NCBI RefSeq assembly: GCF_000427905.1
Contig: NZ_ATYX01000006.1
Span: 1 to 64,000, forward strand
Direction: 5' to 3'
DNA: 64,000 bases
Source: Thermocrispum agreste DSM 44070
GTDB taxonomy: Bacteria > Actinomycetota > Actinomycetes > Mycobacteriales > Pseudonocardiaceae
A model generated the notes under the pieces. That model was not told where the DNA came from. It did not search any database and saw only the letters and a program-made list of their open reading frames with translations. Below, in pieces: positions 25,796 through 34,579 of this stretch. Position 1 is the stretch's first letter. Every line of letters starts with the position of its first letter. The translations under genes and the position numbers were made by a program.

Positions 25796-26895
25796 GACTT
25801 GGCCGCCTTCTTGATCTTCTCCGGGTCGAAGTCGTTGAACTTCTCGACCAGCTCGTTGGTGTAGACCTGGTCCGGCTTGATGCCCGGCCCGACGAGCTTG
25901 TGCTCGGTGGCGAAGTCGATCCACTTCTGCACCGATTCCTCCGAGTACTCGCCCCATGTCTGCTCGGCGGGCGGCTCGCCGCCGCCGTACAGCGACTGCT
26001 GCCGGATGGTGAACTGCGCCATGGCCGCCTTCATCGCGGCGTCGTCGTCCGCGCCGACCTTGCTGTTCGGGTAGCGCTGGAACATCATCTCGATGCTCGC
26101 TTCCGGGTTGGCTTCCGCGTAAACCGATGCCTTGGCCCACGCGCGGCCGAACGCCGCGGCGAGGTCGGAGTTCTCGTCGAGCCATTCCTTCTGCGCGGTC
26201 AGGCTGGAGGCGAACAGATCCTTGATGTACTCCGGCTGGAACAGGCGAAGCTCCTCGCCGGTGCCGGACGTCATCGCCGCGAACAAGGTGTCGTAGGCGA
26301 CCAGCACGTCGACCCGGTGCCGCTTCAGCGCATCCAGCGCGGGCGCGCCGGAGCCCACCGCGACGAACTTCAGGTCGCGGTTCGGGTCCAGGCCCGCCTT
26401 GACCGCGGCCGCCTTGGCCACTTGGGTCGGGCCGGAGGAGAGATCTTGCACGCCGACGGTCTTGCCCTTCAGGTCGGCGATCGACTTGACCGGGCTGTCC
26501 GGCAACACGGCGAACTGGGTGACGTTGGTGAACGTCCAGTTGTAGAACATCCGGATGTCCTGGCCCTTTTCCGTGGCCTGCAGCACCAGGTCCGGCGTTG
26601 CCGTGCCGATCTGCACCTTGTCGGACGCCAGTGCCTGCACCACCTTGCCGCCCGCGCCGAGGAAGACCGGCCGGACCGTGATGCCTTCTTCTTCGAAGTA
26701 GCCTTGTGCCTGCGCGACGGCGAGCTGCAGCATGTTGCCGCCTGGCGCGGTGGCGGAGACACCGAAGGTCACGGTCTTGCCGTCACCGCCGGGGCCGCTG
26801 TCGTCGGCGCACGCGCCGAGAGCGGCTGTTGCCACGCATGTCAGGACCGCCAGCGAGAGTCGGGCGGCGGACCTCATTGTCCGCAGAATGCTCAC
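25792..26895 (-). CDS. ABC transporter substrate-binding lipoprotein (SsuA/ThiY-like)
   Basis: A 367-residue periplasmic-binding type II protein with a signal peptide and lipobox (ALGAC, Cys near residue 28). The body is NMT1/SsuA-like (QGYFEEEGITVRPVFLG; LKGKTVGVQDLSSGPT). Members bind sulfonates, nitrate, pyrimidine precursors or small aromatic/keto acids. GTG 26895 has AGGAGAGG at good distance; an upstream ATG is less well placed. Gene order ATPase-permease-binding protein with overlaps indicates one import system with the neighbours. Confidence 0.85.
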   Translation of the reverse strand: MSILRTMRSAARLSLAVLTCVATAALGACADDSGPGGDGKTVTFGVSATAPGGNMLQLAVAQAQGYFEEEGITVRPVFLGAGGKVVQALASDKVQIGTATPDLVLQATEKGQDIRMFYNWTFTNVTQFAVLPDSPVKSIADLKGKTVGVQDLSSGPTQVAKAAAVKAGLDPNRDLKFVAVGSGAPALDALKRHRVDVLVAYDTLFAAMTSGTGEELRLFQPEYIKDLFASSLTAQKEWLDENSDLAAAFGRAWAKASVYAEANPEASIEMMFQRYPNSKVGADDDAAMKAAMAQFTIRQQSLYGGGEPPAEQTWGEYSEESVQKWIDFATEHKLVGPGIKPDQVYTNELVEKFNDFDPEKIKKAAKS

Positions 26896-26918
26896 GACGA
26901 TTCCTCTCCTTTCACCGG

Positions 26919-27777
26919 TCACCAGAAGACAAGCCGCTTGCGCAGCTGCACGGCGATTTGGTTGAGCACGACGCCGATGGCGGCCAGCACCATCAAGGTG
27001 GCGAACACGCCCGCGGTGTCGTAGTTGGTTTGTTGTTGCAGCAGCAGGACGCCGAGTCCTTCTTGCGCGGAGACGAACTCACCCAGCACCGCACCGAGCA
27101 GGGCGAGCACGGTGGCGACCTCGAACCCCGCTAGCACCGACGGCAGGGCGGACGGCAGCAGGAGTTTGGTCCAGGTCTGTCGTCGTGATGCGGACAGCGA
27201 ACGGAACAGTTGCGCCCGGGCCCGGTCGACGCTGAGCACACCGCTCATCGTGTTGACCAGCAGCGGGAAGAACGTCAGTGTCGCCGCGACCAGCACCTTC
27301 GGCGTGGTGCCGAAGCCGAACCAGATCACGAACAGCGGAGCGAGCGCGATCTTGGGCAACGACTGCAACGCGACCAGGTAGGGGTAGAACGTGGCCCTGG
27401 CGATCGCCGACTCGCCGAGCACGAGCCCGCCGACGATGCCGACCACCGAGCCGAGCAGCAGGCCGAGCAGGGTCTCCTGCAACGTCACCAAGCCGTTGGT
27501 CCACATCTGGTCGAGCAGGAACGCGGAGCCGAACTGGGCGAGCACGTCGGACAACGGCGGCAGGATGAACTTCTCCAGGCCGAGGATCCCCGGCAGGAAC
27601 TCCCAGCCTGCCGCCACCACGACGGCCAGCAGCACCGGCGGCGCCACCTTGCGCAGCGTGCGCCCGCCCTTCCCCCCCATCACGCACGCCGTCGAGCAGA
27701 GCCGCTGCCGCTTCAGTGTCCAGTCGTTCGGTGTGCTCCGGTTCCGTGTCGGGTTTGCGCTGCTCAGACACCTGCAT
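26919..27777 (-). pseudogene. ABC transporter permease (SsuC-like) with a frameshift at a G7 run
   Basis: The gene starts at ATG 27777 (GGAGG upstream, 14-base overlap with the ATPase gene) as MQVSEQRKPDTEPEHTE. It shifts frame at a run of seven G (complement of 27672-27678) and continues as the permease GKGGRTLRKVAPPVLL with about six membrane segments and an EAA-like loop (ALPSVLAGFEVATVLALLGA). Removing one G restores a single frame of about 285 residues. Restart at ATG 27680 could still give a nearly complete membrane protein, so function is not excluded. Confidence 0.8.
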
Positions 27778-28636
27778 GGCGGTCCTCCCGGATGAAGTAG
27801 GAGCGGATGTGTCCACACGTCTGCGCGAATTCCGGCGACTGGATGAGCGACACGTCCCGGTCCTTGGGCAGCGGGACGTCGATGATTTCCAGGATTCGTC
27901 CCGGCCGCGGCGAGAGCACCACGACACGTCCGGCCAGGTAAACGGCTTCGGAGATGTCGTGTGTGATCAGGACCGTGGTGACACCGCTGGCGGCCCACAT
28001 GCGCCGCAGGTCGACGTTCATCTGTTCGCGGGTCATGGCGTCCAGCGCGCCGAACGGTTCGTCGAGCAGCAACACCGACGGGTTGGCCATCAGCGCGCGG
28101 CAGATCGCCACCCGCTGCTGCATCCCGCCGGACAGCTCGTGCGGTCTGCGGTCGGTGAAGTCGCCCAGACCTGCCCAGGTGAGCAGTTCTCTGGCTCGCT
28201 TGCGGTCGTCCTCGTCGATGCGGTGCTCGAGCTCGCGGGGCAACAAGCAGTTGCCGAGCACGGTCTTCCAGGGCAGCAGGGTCGGCGCCTGGAACATCAT
28301 CGACACGTCCCGCCGCGGCGACTTGAGCTGCTGCCCGCCGACCCGGATCTCGCCCGCGGTGGGCTTGATCAGGCCGGCGAACGCGTGCAGCAACGTCGTC
28401 TTCCCGCACCCGCTCGGCCCGACGATGGCCACCAGCTCCCCGGGCTCGACGTCCAGGGAGAAGTTCTCCAGCGCCACCACGGGTTGCTTGCCGCGGCCGC
28501 CGAAGACCTGCGTGACGTTCTGTGCGGTCAGCCGCAGCGGTGACGGCATGGACAGCTGCGGGAAGCCGCCGCCTGGTTCGGATGTCTCGGTGGGTTGGTC
28601 GGCAAGGGCGGTGGTCTGACTACGTTTGCGGAACAT
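27764..28636 (-). CDS. ABC transporter ATP-binding protein (SsuB/TauB-like)
   Basis: The 290-residue ATPase has Walker A GPSGCGKTT (about 72-80), a Q-loop in MMFQAPTLLPW, the signature LSGGMQQR, Walker B VLLLDEPFGALD and the H-loop ITHDISEAVYL. This is the taurine/nitrate/sulfonate class that couples to the SsuA/SsuC-type neighbours. It overlaps the ThDP-enzyme gene by 17 bases upstream and the permease gene by 14 downstream. The N-terminal 33 residues are an unconserved extension. Confidence 0.92.
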   Translation of the reverse strand: MFRKRSQTTALADQPTETSEPGGGFPQLSMPSPLRLTAQNVTQVFGGRGKQPVVALENFSLDVEPGELVAIVGPSGCGKTTLLHAFAGLIKPTAGEIRVGGQQLKSPRRDVSMMFQAPTLLPWKTVLGNCLLPRELEHRIDEDDRKRARELLTWAGLGDFTDRRPHELSGGMQQRVAICRALMANPSVLLLDEPFGALDAMTREQMNVDLRRMWAASGVTTVLITHDISEAVYLAGRVVVLSPRPGRILEIIDVPLPKDRDVSLIQSPEFAQTCGHIRSYFIREDRHAGV

Positions 28637-30299
28637 GGCTTCCCTCCCGAACGAGTGGGCCTGGGTCAGGGAAGGCCCCGACCGGAACCTCGACGAGCGT
28701 CGGACGATCAGCGGTCGCCGCCTCTTTCAGCAGCTGGGTGAGGTGACGCGGCGACGTTGCCGTGAAGCTGTCCAGCCCGAACACCCGACCGAGGTCGGCG
28801 AAATTCGGGTTGTGCAAGGTGGTCCCGAGCGTTCGGCCGTCGAACTGCTCGAGCTGGGTGCGCAGCACGTTGCCGTACGCGCCGTCGTTGAAGACCACGA
28901 ACGTGGCCGGGATGCGGTAGGCGACCGCGGTCAGCAGTTCCGCCATGCCGTAGGCGAAGCCGCCGTCGCCGGAGATCGACACCGCGCGCACGTCGGGGCG
29001 AGCCACCTGCGCGCCGATCGCCGTCGCCAGGCCGTAGCCGAGGGCGCCCTGGTAGCCGGCGGAGAGGTAGGTGCGCGGCTGGTACACCGGGAACGCCACC
29101 CGGGACAGATAACTGACCTGGGTCAGCTCGCCGACCAGGATGTCGTCGTCGGCCATGCCGTCGCGCAGCGCGCCGACCCACTCGGAGATCTCGCCGAGTT
29201 CGGCGATCTGCGCCGCACACCGGGTGCGGATCCGGTTGACGTCCTCGGTGATCCACATCGAGCGGGTCTCGCCGAGCTCCGCCGCCAGCGCCTCCAGGCC
29301 GAGACGGGCGTCGCTGTGCAGCGCGACGGTGGGCCGGTGCGGTGCGCCCAAGTACGCCGGGTCGGCGTTGACCAGGATCGTCGGGGTGTCGGTGACCAGC
29401 GGTGAACCGTCCATCCGGACACCGCGGCTGCCCACGATCAGCACGAGGTCGGAGGCGGGGATGACTTCGCGCCCGCCGAGACTGGTGAGCGTCCACGGGT
29501 GGCGGTCGGACAGCGCGCCACGGCCGTTGGCCGTCGTCACCACGGGTGCGCGAAGCTTCGAAGCGAGTGCGCCGAGTGCGTCGCTGGCGTCCGCTGCGGC
29601 GACGCCACCGCCGACGAGGATGACCGGACGCTCCGCGGAGGCCAGCAGCTCGGCGGCGCGAGCCACGGACTTCGGGTCCGGCACGACGCGGCGGGGGCTG
29701 CCGGGGACCGCGACGGAGGAACCCGTGAGCTCCTCCTTGAACAGGTTCTCCGGGATGGAGATGGCGACCGGTTGGGGGCGCTCGCTGCGCACCGCGACCA
29801 GCCCGTCGCACACGGCCGCGGTCAGATCGCCGACCGAGCGGACCGCCCGGACCGATTTGGTCACCGAACGCAACACGGTCTCCTGCGCGCGGATCTCGTG
29901 CAGCAGGCCGCGGCCGCCGTCGATGGCCCAGGTCGGCAAGTTCACCGCGAGGGCGAGCACCGGCGACGAGCAGGAGAACGCCGTGGCCAGGCCGGTCATC
30001 GTGTTCAGCACGCCCGGGCCGGGGACGGCCGCGAGCACGCCCGGCCGGCCGCTCGCCCTGGCGTAGCCGTCGGCCATGTGGGCCGCGCCCTGCTCGTGCC
30101 GGCACGAGATGAACGTCAGCAGCTCCTGCCGCCTGGCCAGCGCGTCGACGAAGAAGTCGAGCTGGACGCCGGGCACGCCGAACAACGTCGACACTCCGCC
30201 CGCGACGAGCTGGTCGGCGACACCGTCCGCGCCGATGTTGCTGGTGACAGCGGACGCGTCGACCGCCTCGCTGCCCACCCCCGAAGCGAGATCAGACAC
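28620..30299 (-). CDS. Thiamine-diphosphate-dependent enzyme (acetolactate synthase/decarboxylase family)
   Basis: A 559-residue ThDP enzyme with the catalytic Glu in SCRHEQGAAHMADGYAR (about 67). The central transhydrogenase-like domain is followed by the ThDP/Mg motif ISGDGGFAYGMAELL...NDGAYGNV (about 443-475). It could decarboxylate or ligate a 2-oxo acid. Its gene lies between an aldehyde dehydrogenase and an importer, so decarboxylation to an aldehyde followed by oxidation is a reasonable reading. It overlaps the ALDH stop by eight bases. Exact substrate unknown. Confidence 0.85.
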   Translation of the reverse strand: MSDLASGVGSEAVDASAVTSNIGADGVADQLVAGGVSTLFGVPGVQLDFFVDALARRQELLTFISCRHEQGAAHMADGYARASGRPGVLAAVPGPGVLNTMTGLATAFSCSSPVLALAVNLPTWAIDGGRGLLHEIRAQETVLRSVTKSVRAVRSVGDLTAAVCDGLVAVRSERPQPVAISIPENLFKEELTGSSVAVPGSPRRVVPDPKSVARAAELLASAERPVILVGGGVAAADASDALGALASKLRAPVVTTANGRGALSDRHPWTLTSLGGREVIPASDLVLIVGSRGVRMDGSPLVTDTPTILVNADPAYLGAPHRPTVALHSDARLGLEALAAELGETRSMWITEDVNRIRTRCAAQIAELGEISEWVGALRDGMADDDILVGELTQVSYLSRVAFPVYQPRTYLSAGYQGALGYGLATAIGAQVARPDVRAVSISGDGGFAYGMAELLTAVAYRIPATFVVFNDGAYGNVLRTQLEQFDGRTLGTTLHNPNFADLGRVFGLDSFTATSPRHLTQLLKEAATADRPTLVEVPVGAFPDPGPLVREGSHVPQT

Positions 30300-31746
30300 G
30301 CTGGGCCACCGCCTTCGTCTCGAGGAAACCGTCGATTCCTTCCAAACCGCCCTCGCGGCCGATGCCGCTGTTCTTCATGCCGCCGAACGGCAACTGCGGT
30401 GCCAGCGGGAACGGGTCGTTGATGCCGATGACGCCGAAGTCGAGCCGCTCGGCCAGCGACCACAGGTGGCCGGTGTCGGCGCCGTAGAGGTAGGCGGCCA
30501 GCCCGTAGCTGGTGGCATTGGCCTTGGCGATCACGTCCTGCTCGTCGGCGTAGGAGTACACCGGCAGCACCGGACCGAAGATCTCTTGCTGGGCCAGCAC
30601 GGCCGAGTCGCTGACGTCGGTCAGCACGGTGGGGCTGAAGAACGCGCCGTTGCCCAGTTCGCCGTCGGTGAGCCGCGAGCCCCCGGTCAGCACCTTCGCG
30701 CCCAGTCGGACCGCGTCGGCCACCTGCTCCTCGAGTTTGCGCAGGGCGGACTCGTCGATCAGCGGCCCGAGGTCGACGCCGTCGCTGGTGCCCGGGCCGA
30801 CCCGTAGCCGGGAGACACGCTCGACCAGCGCCGCGCAGAACCTCTCGTAGAGCGATCCGTGGACGTAGAGGCGATTCGTGGCGATGCAGCTCTGACCACT
30901 GGTGCGGAACTTGGAGGCCACCACGCCGGCGACGGTCTCGTCGACGTCCGCGTCGGGCAGCACGATCGCCGGCGCGTGGCCGCCGAGTTCGAGCGCCACT
31001 CGCTTCAGCAGGCCCTCGCCGTGCCGCTGCAGCATCAACCCGACCTCGGTCGACCCGGTGAAGCTGATCTTCGCCACCCGGGGGTCGGCCAGCAGTGCCT
31101 TCACCAGCGGATCGGGCTGCGACGTGGTCAGCAGGTTGAGCACGCCGGCAGGCAGGCCGGCCTCGACGAGGTGGCCGACCAAGGCCTTGGCGATGAGGGG
31201 AGTTTGTTCGGCGGGCTTGGCGATCACCGTGCAGCCCGCGGCCAGGGCCAGCGCGATCTTGCGCAGGAACATGCTGGCCGGGAAGTTCCACGGCGAGATC
31301 GCCACGGTGATGCCGACCGGCTGCTTGAGCACCGCGCCGCGCCTGCTGCCGCCGAGGTCGATCACCCGGCCGTCGGCCCTGCGGGCTTGCTCGGCCGCCC
31401 AGGTCATCGCCCCGGTGGTACTCCCCAGCTCACCCCGCGCTTCTGCGAGCGGCTTGCCGTTTTCCCTGGTCAACAGCAGGCTGAGCCGGTCGGCGTCGGC
31501 CGTGATGGCGGCCGCGGCGTCGCGCAGTACTCGGGCGCGCTCGTCCGGTGCGGTCGCTCGCCACGCGGCCGCAGCGGCAGCCGCAGCGTCGACCGCGGCC
31601 GCCGCGTCGTCGACTCCCGCGTCGTCGGCCGAACCGATTCGCTCGCCGGTGGCCGGGTCGTGGACGTCGAACCGTGCCGGCGCGCTGCGCCACGCACCGT
31701 TGATCAACAATGTCGGCTCGCTCGCCAACGCGGTGTCGCTGGTCAT
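30292..31746 (-). CDS. NAD(P)-dependent aldehyde dehydrogenase (succinate-semialdehyde-type)
   Basis: A 484-residue ALDH with PWNFPASM (about 143), ELGGHAP (about 245) and nucleophile Cys in TSGQSCIATNR (about 278). The ending LPFGGMKNSGIGREGG is typical of succinate-semialdehyde dehydrogenases. ATG 31746 forms an ATGA overlap with the GntR stop. It probably oxidises the aldehyde released by the ThDP enzyme encoded just downstream. Confidence 0.88.
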   Translation of the reverse strand: MTSDTALASEPTLLINGAWRSAPARFDVHDPATGERIGSADDAGVDDAAAAVDAAAAAAAAWRATAPDERARVLRDAAAAITADADRLSLLLTRENGKPLAEARGELGSTTGAMTWAAEQARRADGRVIDLGGSRRGAVLKQPVGITVAISPWNFPASMFLRKIALALAAGCTVIAKPAEQTPLIAKALVGHLVEAGLPAGVLNLLTTSQPDPLVKALLADPRVAKISFTGSTEVGLMLQRHGEGLLKRVALELGGHAPAIVLPDADVDETVAGVVASKFRTSGQSCIATNRLYVHGSLYERFCAALVERVSRLRVGPGTSDGVDLGPLIDESALRKLEEQVADAVRLGAKVLTGGSRLTDGELGNGAFFSPTVLTDVSDSAVLAQQEIFGPVLPVYSYADEQDVIAKANATSYGLAAYLYGADTGHLWSLAERLDFGVIGINDPFPLAPQLPFGGMKNSGIGREGGLEGIDGFLETKAVAQRV

Positions 31747-32534
31747 GAATTGTTCTCCGCTTTCGCCGATTCCTGTGCTTTGCGTTGGCGCTGCTGCTCC
31801 TCGACGGTGCCGTCGAGCATCTTGATGCGGGCCTGTCGCGCCCGCGCCGTGTGATGCTGCGCCAGTTCTTCGGCGCGCTTCGCGTCGCCGGACTCGATCG
31901 CCTGGAGGATCTCGTCGTGCTCCTCGATCGACTTCGCGGCTTCCTCCGGCAATGAGAAGGTCGAGCCGGGGTAGCGGTGGTGCGTGTCGTGGGCCTTCCG
32001 CAACATCTCCAGCAGGAACGCGTTGCGGGAGGCGACGCAGATGGCGTCGTGGAAGTCGAAATTGAGGCTGGCCATCCGCGCGATGTCGCCGTCGTCGAAT
32101 GCCCACTTCATTTCCCGGTGCAGCCTGCGGAGCCGGATCAGGTCGGTGGTCGACGCGTTCTCCGCGGCCAGTCGTGCGGCCAGCCCGTTGAGCACTTCCC
32201 GCACGGCGTAGACGTCCAGCACTTCTTCCGGGGTCACGCTGGCCACCACCAGCCTGCGGCCGGTGGTCCGCTCGAGGAAACCCTCGGTTTCCAGGCGCAG
32301 CAGCGCTTCGCGGATCGGTGTGCGGCTGATGCCGAACAGCTCACCGAGTACCGGCTCCCGCAGGTACTCGCCGGGCTTGATGGACCCGGCCGCTATCGCG
32401 TCGCGCAGCGCGAGATAGACGGCTTCGCTCGCGTTCGCCGCGGTCCGGTGGGACCGCCAGAGCTCGGCGAGCGTGGGGGTGTCGTAGCCGTCGGAAGCGC
32501 CGGAATCGTCGCGATCGTCTGCCAAAGTATTCAA
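31743..32534 (-). CDS. GntR-family (FCD-type) regulator of the transport/catabolic operon
   Basis: A 263-residue FCD regulator with a winged helix (about 35-95: VLGELFGISRTPIREALLRLETEG) and a helical effector domain with metal-type His residues. TTG 32534 is the start: AGGAGG lies seven bases upstream and no ATG fits. It is first in the operon, so it is probably autoregulated through the inverted repeat at 32560-32571. Its C-terminus is Gln/Lys/Glu rich. Confidence 0.87.
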   Translation of the reverse strand: MNTLADDRDDSGASDGYDTPTLAELWRSHRTAANASEAVYLALRDAIAAGSIKPGEYLREPVLGELFGISRTPIREALLRLETEGFLERTTGRRLVVASVTPEEVLDVYAVREVLNGLAARLAAENASTTDLIRLRRLHREMKWAFDDGDIARMASLNFDFHDAICVASRNAFLLEMLRKAHDTHHRYPGSTFSLPEEAAKSIEEHDEILQAIESGDAKRAEELAQHHTARARQARIKMLDGTVEEQQRQRKAQESAKAENNS

Positions 32535-32559
32535 TGCTGATCCTCCTGTCGACGTGAAT

Positions 32560-32571
32560 ATACAGTTGTAT
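32560..32571. promoter_or_regulatory. Candidate GntR operator
   Basis: ATACA-GT-TGTAT is a perfect five-base inverted repeat 26 bp upstream of the TTG start of the GntR gene. It resembles the ATTGTATACAAT-type sites of FCD/VanR regulators. Its A/T content stands out from the surrounding G/C-rich sequence. Confidence 0.5.
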
Positions 32572-32580
32572 TTTCTCCGG

Positions 32581-33268
32581 TCAAGGGGCCAAAGGGACGC
32601 CGGGGGTGACCGGGAGATGTCGGGCACGTTGCGCCGCGTCCGGTTGCGGAAGCTGATGTGCCGCCGTGGTTGCCGCTCGGGGTCGGCCTCGGATTGCCCC
32701 GAGAGCGTGTCGAACCGCGAAAAGATCACTTGGTCTGGCTCGCCGTGAACAGCGCGCTTGCCGTCGTAGCAGCTCTTGCATCGATCGCCGGTGCCGTTGC
32801 GAGGTGTCAGGGGCTCGCTTCGAACGCCGCCGGCAGCGCGAACAGCGCCAGTGGGAACGGCACGACCGGACCGGCCGGTACAGCGGGTCGTTGCTGACGG
32901 CCGCGTCGTCGTTGTCCAGCAGGCTTTGCAACGCCGTCGACACCGACCAGATCGCGGAGTCCACCGGTGGGGACGGGCGGTCCGGCTCGCCGCAGCCGGG
33001 CTCCCACCAGGTGCGTGCGGTAGAGCGCGTGGAACTCCAGGCCCTCGACGACGAATCCGCCGAGCAGCCCCCCAGATGCCGGCGACCCACCTGCACTGCG
33101 CAAACGTGGCGCTGACGGGCCGCCGTGAGATCAACTTCGGGCGGTTCGTCCGGTCATCGCCCGAGTGGCGCCATGACCGCCGCTCCGTTTCGGACGACGA
33201 GTACCCCAACCAAATCCACGCCTCTCCGGTCGCTGCATGTGGACCGAGCCGAGAGAGGACGGGAAGGA
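32581..33268. other. Region without an intact gene; possible decayed coding sequence
   Basis: On the minus strand, coding-like pieces appear in alternating frames (GGFVVEGLEFHALYR at about 33020-33060, then AIWSVSTALQSLL, then VPFPLALFALPAAF near 32820-32870). This suggests a frameshifted remnant of a protein I cannot name. I see no intact gene or RNA here. Confidence 0.35.
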
Positions 33269-34015
33269 ATGACGACCATCGACATCACGCCACAACCAGA
33301 GCAGGTCGAGCTGACGCGCACCCGGGGCGCCCTCGCCGCGGTGTCCGTCGTGTTCGTGGCGATTCTGAACTTGATCTTGACGCTGACCATGCCCACCGTG
33401 TCGGACGAGGTGCTTGCCCAGCTCGACGACCTGGCGGCCGGGCGCGACCCGGACTACACCCCGGATTTCTCCGAACTGCCCGACGACGTCCCGTCGGAGG
33501 TCACGGAGGTCTCCGCGCCGGTCGACGTCGCGAACGACTACGCCGCCTGGGAGTTGTTCAACGACCTGACCACGGTGATGTGGTTCGGGGCCGTCGTGGC
33601 GTTCCTGGTGTGGCTGTGGCGGGCAAGCACGGTTGCCGGCGCCGTCGCCGACTGGCAGTTGGACCACTCACGGCCGAAGGCGATCTGGTCGTGGTTCGTG
33701 CCCGGCGTGAATCTGTTGCTGCCCTACCGCGTGGTCGCGGAGATCTGGCAGGCAAGCAAGCCGGACGACGACAACAGTGGTCGTGGTTTGCTGGTCGGCT
33801 GGTGGACGTGCTGGATCGTGTCGTTGTTCGCTTCGTTGTTCTCGGTGTACGACCTGGCGACCACGTTGACCTCGCCCCAGCCGAGCGCGACGTTCTCCAA
33901 CGGGGTGGCGGCGGCGTACGTGTCAGCGTTGGCAGTTGTCGGGGCCGCGGTGTTCCTGGTGCCGATCATCCAGCGCATCGACAGCTGGCAGATGGCTGCC
34001 GCCCAGCGTCGGTAA
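33269..34015 (+). CDS. DUF4328-type membrane protein
   Basis: A 248-residue protein with about five membrane segments and the DUF4328 signature in its middle (WSWFVPGVNLLLPYRVVAEIWQAS is the conserved stretch, about 131-154). A negatively charged loop (about 45-85) separates the first two helices. The function of the family is unknown. ATG 33269 has GGGAAGG directly upstream. It precedes two ESX-like genes and may act at the envelope with them. Confidence 0.75.
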   Translation: MTTIDITPQPEQVELTRTRGALAAVSVVFVAILNLILTLTMPTVSDEVLAQLDDLAAGRDPDYTPDFSELPDDVPSEVTEVSAPVDVANDYAAWELFNDLTTVMWFGAVVAFLVWLWRASTVAGAVADWQLDHSRPKAIWSWFVPGVNLLLPYRVVAEIWQASKPDDDNSGRGLLVGWWTCWIVSLFASLFSVYDLATTLTSPQPSATFSNGVAAAYVSALAVVGAAVFLVPIIQRIDSWQMAAAQRR

Positions 34016-34236
34016 GCACACCTGCGCACGACCGAGCTGACTCACGTTGTCAGCTCGGTCGAGCGCTGTTCGGGGAACGCTTCGGCGGAATCTCGCGTCC
34101 AACATTCGCGCAGACGCCCGACAGTGGGCGCGATTGCGGAAAGCCGCCCGCAAGCGTGCACCACGCCATAGACTTCCCAGGCAGACAGCATGCGCCTGCG
34201 ATGACTGTGGCGAGTGCGGAGAAAGAGGGGACGTTC

Positions 34237-34545
34237 ATGAGCCGCCGTTACGACCCGGAGGCGATTGCCTCGTTGGCCAAGAAGGTTGCTGGGCTGACCG
34301 ACGGCTACAGCAAGACCAGCGACGATCTGGGTGACGGTGATCCTGGCACGGCGTTCGGGCATCTGAACAACGCCGCGTCGGCGGGCTCGACGGTCAAAGG
34401 CTTCTACAGCAATGTCAACAGCGAACTGAGGGCCGCGAACGAGCTGGTCCAAGCGGCGGCGGACGCCCTGGCGAGCGCGGCCGAGCGGTTGCGTGACGAC
34501 GACGATGAAACCGCGCACAGCTTCGGTGGCTCTAAGCGGGAGTGA
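34237..34545 (+). CDS. Small helical ESX/WXG100-like protein
   Basis: A 102-residue helical protein of WXG100-like size (AAERLRDDDDETAHSF near the end), starting at ATG 34237 with GAGGGG upstream. It lacks a clear Trp-X-Gly turn, having YSNVNSE in the turn region. Many actinobacterial type VII targets of this kind are encoded next to a larger partner, as here (35-base gap to a WXG/peptidase protein). Heterodimer formation and type VII export are inferred. Confidence 0.65.
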   Translation: MSRRYDPEAIASLAKKVAGLTDGYSKTSDDLGDGDPGTAFGHLNNAASAGSTVKGFYSNVNSELRAANELVQAAADALASAAERLRDDDDETAHSFGGSKRE

Positions 34546-34579
34546 GCGCGACGACAAGGGGAACCAGGGGTAGGTGCCG

